Assembly: GCA_902825965.1 (NCBI GenBank)
Contig: CADEDA010000003.1
Coordinates: 93,149 to 157,148 of the forward strand
DNA: 64,000 nt
From: an uncultured Gemmatimonadota bacterium
GTDB taxonomy: Bacteria > Gemmatimonadota > Gemmatimonadetes > Gemmatimonadales > Gemmatimonadaceae
Direction of reading: 5' to 3'
A program made the position numbers and the translations under genes. The notes beneath the pieces are model-generated. The model was not told where the DNA came from. It did no database searches and saw nothing but the letters and a program-made list of their open reading frames with translations. Below, piece after piece: positions 59,887-64,000 of the stretch; position 1 is the first letter of the stretch; each line of letters opens with the position of its first letter.

Positions 59887-60498
59887 ATGTCCGTCCTGCG
59901 CCAGCTCCGGGCCGCTGCGCTGCTCACCGTGTCGCTCGCCGTACTCACCGGCGTGCTCTACCCGGGTGCCGTCATGACCGTCGCGCGCCTCCTCTTCCCG
60001 CGGCAGGCCGCCGGCTCGTTGGTCTGGCTCGAGGGACGCGTCGTCGGCAGTGCGCTCATCGGCCAGTCCTTCTCGCAGCCCTGGTACTTCCACGGCCGTC
60101 CCTCGGCGGCCGGCGCCGGCTATGACGCGATGGCGTCCGGCGGCAGCAACAAGGGTCCGACGGATGCCGCGCTCGCCGCCGCCGTCCGGGCGCGCGTGGA
60201 CTCGGCTGTCGCGGAGGGCAGCACACGCGGGCGGGTGCCCGCCGACCGCGTGACGGCCTCCGCCTCCGGGCTCGACCCGCACATCTCCCCCGCGAATGCG
60301 CGATCGCAGGTCGCGCGCGTGGCGGCAGCGCGCGGGGTCGCTCCGGCCGTCGTCGCAGCGCTCGTGGATCGACGCGTGGAAGGGCGACAGTTCGGCCTGC
60401 TCGGTGAGCCACGCGTGAATGTGCTGCTGCTCAATCTCGCGCTCGATTCCTTGGCCCCGCGTCCCAGGGGCGACGCGCGCGCGGAGCGGCGCCGATGA
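59887..60498 (+). CDS. kdpC: KdpC, ATPase accessory subunit
   Basis: The 203-residue protein has one N-terminal membrane helix (ALLTVSLAVLTGVLYPGAVM), then the KdpC pattern SALIGQSFSQPWYFHGRPSAAG, SGGSNKGPTDAAL, VPADRVTASASGLDPHISPANA and VAAARG...VAALVDRRVEGRQFGLLGEPRVNVLLLN. KdpC increases ATP affinity of KdpB in the complex. It overlaps the outer-membrane protein gene by ATGA. Confidence 0.97.
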   Translation: MSVLRQLRAAALLTVSLAVLTGVLYPGAVMTVARLLFPRQAAGSLVWLEGRVVGSALIGQSFSQPWYFHGRPSAAGAGYDAMASGGSNKGPTDAALAAAVRARVDSAVAEGSTRGRVPADRVTASASGLDPHISPANARSQVARVAAARGVAPAVVAALVDRRVEGRQFGLLGEPRVNVLLLNLALDSLAPRPRGDARAERRR

Positions 60499-61685
60499 AC
60501 CACGCGCGCTGCGCTGCCGGAGGGAGTGGGCCCGGGTTCCCGCTGATGCGGGTGCGCATGCCGGTGCGGCGCTCGCTGTGGGTGTCGCTGTGGGTGTTGC
60601 TCTGGGTGTCGCCGCTCGTGTTGCTGCTGGCGCCGTTGGAGCCCGCGGTGGCACAGGGGGCACCGCGCGACAGCGCGCTGCACGTCCGTTTCGGCGTCTT
60701 CATCGATGCCTACTACGCGTACGACCGCGGCCGTCCGCCGACGTTCGATCGCGGCTTCACCACGCAGGCGGTCCGGCACAACGAGTTCAACCTGAACCTG
60801 GCGCACCTCGACGCCTTGATCGGCGGCGCACGGGTACGCGGACGGCTCGCGGTACAGGCCGGCACCAGCGTGCAGGCGAACTACGCGGCCGAACCGACCC
60901 TCGGGTCCAACAGCGGTCCCGATCTCGCGCGCCTGTTGCAGGAGGCCTACGTCGGATACCGCGTGACGCCGCGGCTGTGGGTCGACGCCGGCGTGTTCTT
61001 CTCGAACATGGGTGCCGAGGGGTGGATCTCGGCGGACAACATCACGTACACGCGATCCCTGGTGGCCGACTACTCGCCCTACTACTCGAGCGGTGTGCGG
61101 GCCGTGTTGCAGGTCTCGCCACGACTGACCGCCCGCGTGGACCTCATCAACGGCTGGCAGAACGTCTCCGAGACCAACGGCGACAAGGCGCTGGGGACGC
61201 GGCTCGACCTCGCGCTGCGCGAGGGGGTCGTGCTGAGCCACTACAGCTACGTGGGTGGGGAGCGCGACGGGCGCCTCCGCGCGTTCACGGGCGTCTCCAG
61301 CATGGCCGCGTTGACGGAACGACTCACGCTGGAGGCGGAGATCGACGTGGGGCGGCAGGACCGTGACGCGCCGTCCGGCAGCGACACGTGGACCGGCGGG
61401 GTGATCGCCGCGCGTTGGGCGTGGTCACCACGCGTCGCGCTCACCGGTCGGGGCGAGTGGTTCCGCGATCCCGGACAAGTGGTCGTCGTGACCGGGGGGC
61501 CGGCGCCGTTTCGTGCGACTGGAGGTTCCGTGGGGATCGACGTCACACCGGGCGACGGCGTCCGCTGGCGCAGCGAATGGCGTGCGCTGCGGGCGGACGC
61601 GGCGCTGTTCGCGGATCGCGGCGCGCGCGGTGGCGTCTCCGCGTCCGACCTCGTGTTCATCACCGCGTTCACGTTCCGCATGTGA
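60495..61685 (+). CDS. BBP2-like outer-membrane beta-barrel protein in the kdp operon
   Basis: The 396-residue protein begins with a hydrophobic signal built of LWVS repeats (RRSLWVSLWVLLWVSPLV), ending near AVAQG. The body matches the beta-barrel family BBP2/OmpL-like: FGVFIDAYYAYDRGRPP, NEFNLNLAHLDALI, ANYAAEPTLGSN, LLQEAYVGYRVTPRLWVDAGVFFSNMG, TRSLVADYSPYYSSGVRA and a final strand ITAFTFRM. It probably forms a pore that lets K+ reach KdpA. The signal fits starts at 60546 or 60558 too; 60495 is taken for its ATGA overlap. It overlaps the next gene by GTGA. Confidence 0.88.
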   Translation: MNHARCAAGGSGPGFPLMRVRMPVRRSLWVSLWVLLWVSPLVLLLAPLEPAVAQGAPRDSALHVRFGVFIDAYYAYDRGRPPTFDRGFTTQAVRHNEFNLNLAHLDALIGGARVRGRLAVQAGTSVQANYAAEPTLGSNSGPDLARLLQEAYVGYRVTPRLWVDAGVFFSNMGAEGWISADNITYTRSLVADYSPYYSSGVRAVLQVSPRLTARVDLINGWQNVSETNGDKALGTRLDLALREGVVLSHYSYVGGERDGRLRAFTGVSSMAALTERLTLEAEIDVGRQDRDAPSGSDTWTGGVIAARWAWSPRVALTGRGEWFRDPGQVVVVTGGPAPFRATGGSVGIDVTPGDGVRWRSEWRALRADAALFADRGARGGVSASDLVFITAFTFRM

Positions 61686-62818
61686 ACGCGTCCGGTCGCA
61701 CGCGCGGCGTGCTCAAGGTGTACATCGGTTCGGCCGCCGGAGTCGGCAAGAGCTACCGGATGCTGCAGGAAGCGCACGAGTTGCGGCGCCGCGGTGTGGA
61801 CGTCGTCATCGGGTTCATCGAGACCCACGGGCGCCCCGAGACCGCCGCGCTGGTCGGAGACCTCGAGGTGCTGCCGCGTGTGCGGATCCCGTATCGCGGT
61901 GTCGCACTTGAGGAGATGGACATCGACGGCATCATCCGGCGCGCGCCCGAGGTGGCGCTCGTAGATGAACTGGCACACACCAACGTGCCCGGGCTGCGGC
62001 ACCGCAAGCGCTGGGAGGACGTGCTCGCGCTGCTCGACCAGGGGATCACCGTGCTCTCGGCGATGAACGTTCAGCACCTGGAGTCGCTCAACGACGTGCT
62101 CGAGCGCACGCTCGGCGTCACCGTGCGCGAGACCGTCCCGGACTGGGTGCTCGCGCAGGCGGAGCAGGTGGTGAACATCGATCTCTCGGCCGAGGACCTG
62201 CGTCAGCGATTGCGCGAGGGTCGGATCTACGCGCCCGAGAAGGTCGCGAGTGCACTCACGAACTTCTTCACCGAGGAGAACCTCACCACGCTGCGCGAAC
62301 TCGCGCTCCGCGAGGTGGCGAGCTCCGTGGACCGCGTACGGCAGGCCCTCCTGCGGCGGGAGGGTGGCGCGACCGCGCCGGCGACCGTGGACCGCGTCGC
62401 TGTCGCGATGTCGAGTGACCCGCCGATGACCGCGCAACTCTTGCGCAAGGCCAGCCGGATCGCCGGGCAACTCAACTCCGACTGGTACTGCGTGCACGTG
62501 CAGGTGCCGGAGGAGCGGGCGGACCGCATCGACGCCGCCGTGCAGCGCCGCCTGGTGGAGAACATCCAGCTCGCGCAGGCGATGGGTGCCGAATTCGTGA
62601 AGCTGGAGAGTGCCGATGTGGCGGACGCCATCGCGCGGTTCGCCGAGACGCGGGGCGTGACGTTGCTGATCGTCGGCCAGACGCGGCGTGGGCGCTGGCA
62701 CCGGATGCGGTTCGGCTCGGTGGTGGCGCGGTTGATCGAGGCACGTCGCGGCCTCGACGTGCTCGTGGTCTCGCTCGATGAGCGCGGGCATGCCTCGGCC
62801 CGCGGACGGCTCCCATGA
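61682..62818 (+). CDS. kdpD: KdpD N-terminal half: sensor and USP domains without kinase
   Basis: The 378-residue protein starts with GTG overlapping the porin stop. It is the KdpD N-terminal domain: LKVYIGSAAGVGKSYRMLQEAHEL (Walker A-like, residues about 16-24), VVIGFIETHGRPETAALV, and PEVALVDELAHTNVPGLRHRKRWEDV. A universal-stress-like domain follows (VAVAMSSDPPMTAQLLRKASRIA, then TLLIVGQTRRGRWHRMRFGSVVARLIEA). There are no membrane helices or kinase domains; those are at 54663. In E. coli the two are one protein. N-terminal-only KdpD proteins also occur in cyanobacteria and other phyla. It overlaps the next gene by ATGA. Confidence 0.92.
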   Translation: MNASGRTRGVLKVYIGSAAGVGKSYRMLQEAHELRRRGVDVVIGFIETHGRPETAALVGDLEVLPRVRIPYRGVALEEMDIDGIIRRAPEVALVDELAHTNVPGLRHRKRWEDVLALLDQGITVLSAMNVQHLESLNDVLERTLGVTVRETVPDWVLAQAEQVVNIDLSAEDLRQRLREGRIYAPEKVASALTNFFTEENLTTLRELALREVASSVDRVRQALLRREGGATAPATVDRVAVAMSSDPPMTAQLLRKASRIAGQLNSDWYCVHVQVPEERADRIDAAVQRRLVENIQLAQAMGAEFVKLESADVADAIARFAETRGVTLLIVGQTRRGRWHRMRFGSVVARLIEARRGLDVLVVSLDERGHASARGRLP

Positions 62819-63429
62819 GCGCGCCCACGCTGGCCGCGCACGATGCCGCGCTGCTCGACGCGATTCTCGGCCCGTTGGCCGATGCGGTGCGCGAAGTGGG
62901 CCTGCCGTTGCACATCCTGCTCGAGAGCCGGTTCGGCGAGCTGAACGACAACCAGGTGGAGATGATCGAGGCCGCCAGGGAGCACGCGGCAGCGGCCGAC
63001 GCGCTCCTTCGCCAGGTGCACCGCATCCGCGCGCTCGACGGATCAGCCCCGACCGCCACCGACGAGACGACGCGCCCGCTCGACCTGTTCCGCAGCGGGC
63101 TCGCCATCGCGACGGCGCATGAGGCGCGTCGCGACGTCCGCTTCGACTCGGACCTCTCGCCGGCGCTCGCGCGCGTGCGCGGTGACCGGACACACCTCGC
63201 GGAGGCCATCACCCTCATCCTTCGCGAGGCCGGCGCGGCGGCCGCGACGGGCGGACAGGTGTGCATCACCGCGGAAGAAGCGCCGGATCTGCTGCTCGTC
63301 CGGGTGTCGTACGCGGGCCGGCTTCCGCGCATGCAGGTGGATAGACTCCTCGCCGCCCGGCTGGTGGAACGGGAAGGGGGCCGCGTGGAGTTCCTCGACG
63401 GGTCGACGACGCTGCAACTGCGTCGCTGA
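62815..63429 (+). CDS. Degenerate histidine-kinase-like protein coupled to the KdpD sensor half
   Basis: The 204-residue protein starts in an ATGA overlap with the KdpD N-terminal gene. Residues 20-70 follow the helical hairpin of a HisKA domain (FGELNDNQVEMIEAAREHA corresponds to the usual GELNEEQ-type second helix), but the H-box reads REVGLPL (26-32), with Arg in place of the phospho-acceptor His. The following part looks like a shortened ATPase domain: GDRTHLAEAITLILREAG lacks the N-box asparagine and no glycine-rich lid is seen. It is probably a binding partner or regulator, not a kinase. Family assignment is by pattern only. Confidence 0.6.
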   Translation: MSAPTLAAHDAALLDAILGPLADAVREVGLPLHILLESRFGELNDNQVEMIEAAREHAAAADALLRQVHRIRALDGSAPTATDETTRPLDLFRSGLAIATAHEARRDVRFDSDLSPALARVRGDRTHLAEAITLILREAGAAAATGGQVCITAEEAPDLLLVRVSYAGRLPRMQVDRLLAARLVEREGGRVEFLDGSTTLQLRR

Positions 63430-63533
63430 GCCGCGGTGGCGGCGGCGGTTCCGTGACGCCGCTCACCGACGCTCGGCGGTGCGTGGCTGCAGGTTTGACA
63501 CCCTACGGCGCCGCCCCCCAGCTTCTGAGGACC

Positions 63534-64000
63534 ATGTCGACACGCATCAGAACCCTCCTCGCCGGCCTCGGGGCCGCCGTCCTGCTCGGGAGCTGCGGGT
63601 CCGAGCCCACCGGTCCCGCCACCCGCATGGGGCGACTCGCCCTCGCGCCGGTGTTCGCGAACGCCGAGGAGGCTGCGATCGTCCAGGTCTCGTTCGTGCG
63701 CGTGCGCATCAACGAGTCGCTGCGCACGGATGCCGTGCTCGACACCGTGATCGCGTGGCCGGCGACGGGGGATTCGCTCATCGTGACCCTCGCCTTGCCG
63801 GTCACGGCGACGCCGTACGCGTTGCGGCTGGCGATGGCGAACGCGCAGGGTGACACGGTCTTCCGCGCCGGGCCGATCCCGGTGCGCGCGACGTTCAACC
63901 CCCGCCGCGAGGATGCCGCGGCGCCGGTGCTCACCTACATCGGCGTGGGCGCCAATGCGACGGGCGTGCGGTTCGTGAATCCGCCCGCCAGCGCCCTGTT
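63534..64000 (+). CDS. Lipoprotein of unknown function, C-terminus beyond window
   Basis: The open frame encodes at least 155 residues. A lipoprotein signal has lipobox LLGSC with the lipidated Cys near residue 21, followed by GSEPTGP, a start common in this kind of genome. The mature part is beta-rich (VQVSFVRVRINESLRTDAVLDTVIAW, then SLIVTLALPV). I do not recognise a family. A GAGG ribosome site precedes the ATG. It is separated from the kdp unit by 104 bases, in which I see no clear terminator. Confidence 0.75.
   Translation, partial: MSTRIRTLLAGLGAAVLLGSCGSEPTGPATRMGRLALAPVFANAEEAAIVQVSFVRVRINESLRTDAVLDTVIAWPATGDSLIVTLALPVTATPYALRLAMANAQGDTVFRAGPIPVRATFNPRREDAAAPVLTYIGVGANATGVRFVNPPASAL

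Noticed and set aside
57535..60663. Very long open frame on the minus strand through kdpB and kdpC
   Set aside because: It is antisense to well-identified kdp genes. Extreme GC at third positions suppresses stop codons in other frames; the translation is His/Arg/Glu-rich and matches no family.
54663..62818. Possibility that the split KdpD is a frameshifted or mis-assembled single gene
   Set aside because: The halves are separated by six intact genes, each half has its own coupled start and a proper stop, and the gene order has precedents.
63495..63500. ttgaca as a -35 box for the final lipoprotein gene
   Set aside because: There is no acceptable -10 element at 16-18 bases downstream, so the match is likely chance.

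Overview
The window is a very GC-rich bacterial chromosome segment, roughly 70% G+C by eye, with strong G/C at third codon positions. I recognise about 57 protein genes. I see no tRNA, rRNA, CRISPR array, transposase, integrase or phage gene. Several traits suggest a Gram-negative soil-type bacterium, most plausibly Gemmatimonadota: many exported enzymes with signal peptides ending near Ala-Gln, duplicated MacB/FtsX-type permeases, DUF5916, DUF885 and UPF0182 proteins, quinoprotein/cytochrome c pairs, and a Ser/Thr kinase with TolB and TPR parts. The phylum call is inference from gene content only.

Layout. 1-7.6 kb: end of a PQQ sugar dehydrogenase, an exported M20 amidohydrolase with a two-domain SRPBCC protein, an exported HEXXH protein, a DUF5916 outer-membrane protein and a membrane TPR protein. 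7.6-12.5 kb: DUF3300 protein, ilvE, and four small proteins (DinB-like, DUF4342, DUF3052, exported DUF1579-like). 12.6-19.7 kb: a complete ABC export cassette (two permeases, HlyD-type adaptor, ATPase) closed by a strong hairpin. 19.7-29.8 kb: UPF0182 membrane protein, exported peptidase and amidohydrolase, a CopZ-like/CsoR copper pair, threonine dehydratase, exported RidA and a cytochrome c. 29.8-42.6 kb: Tat-exported FAD oxidoreductase, two NHL-propeller proteins, DUF885 protein, a TPR-like protein, a quinoprotein dehydrogenase with its cytochrome c, a HupE/UreJ protein and a zinc alcohol dehydrogenase. 42.7-53.9 kb: S9 peptidase, DUF5990, an EEP lipoprotein, hydrolases, an ArsR-SRPBCC-hydrolase operon, a Ser/Thr kinase and tgt.

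The most distinctive block is 53.9-63.4 kb, a high-affinity potassium (Kdp) locus. It reads kdpE, the kinase half of kdpD, a 40-residue membrane ORF, kdpF, kdpA, kdpB, kdpC, an outer-membrane beta-barrel gene, the KdpD N-terminal sensor half as its own gene, and a degenerate histidine-kinase-like protein. From the small ORF to the last gene every junction overlaps or is separated by 6 bases or fewer, so it looks like one translationally coupled unit. The sensor is therefore split into two genes about 6 kb apart, and the sensory half is coupled to a kinase-like partner that lacks the phospho-acceptor histidine.

Many genes couple by ATGA or GTGA overlaps, and convergent gene pairs tend to end in hairpins that include their stop codons. 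Local control is visible for two repressors: an 11-bp-arm palindrome over the start codon of the ArsR gene, and an inverted repeat of G- and C-tracts in front of the CopZ-like/CsoR pair. The last gene, a lipoprotein, runs off the window.
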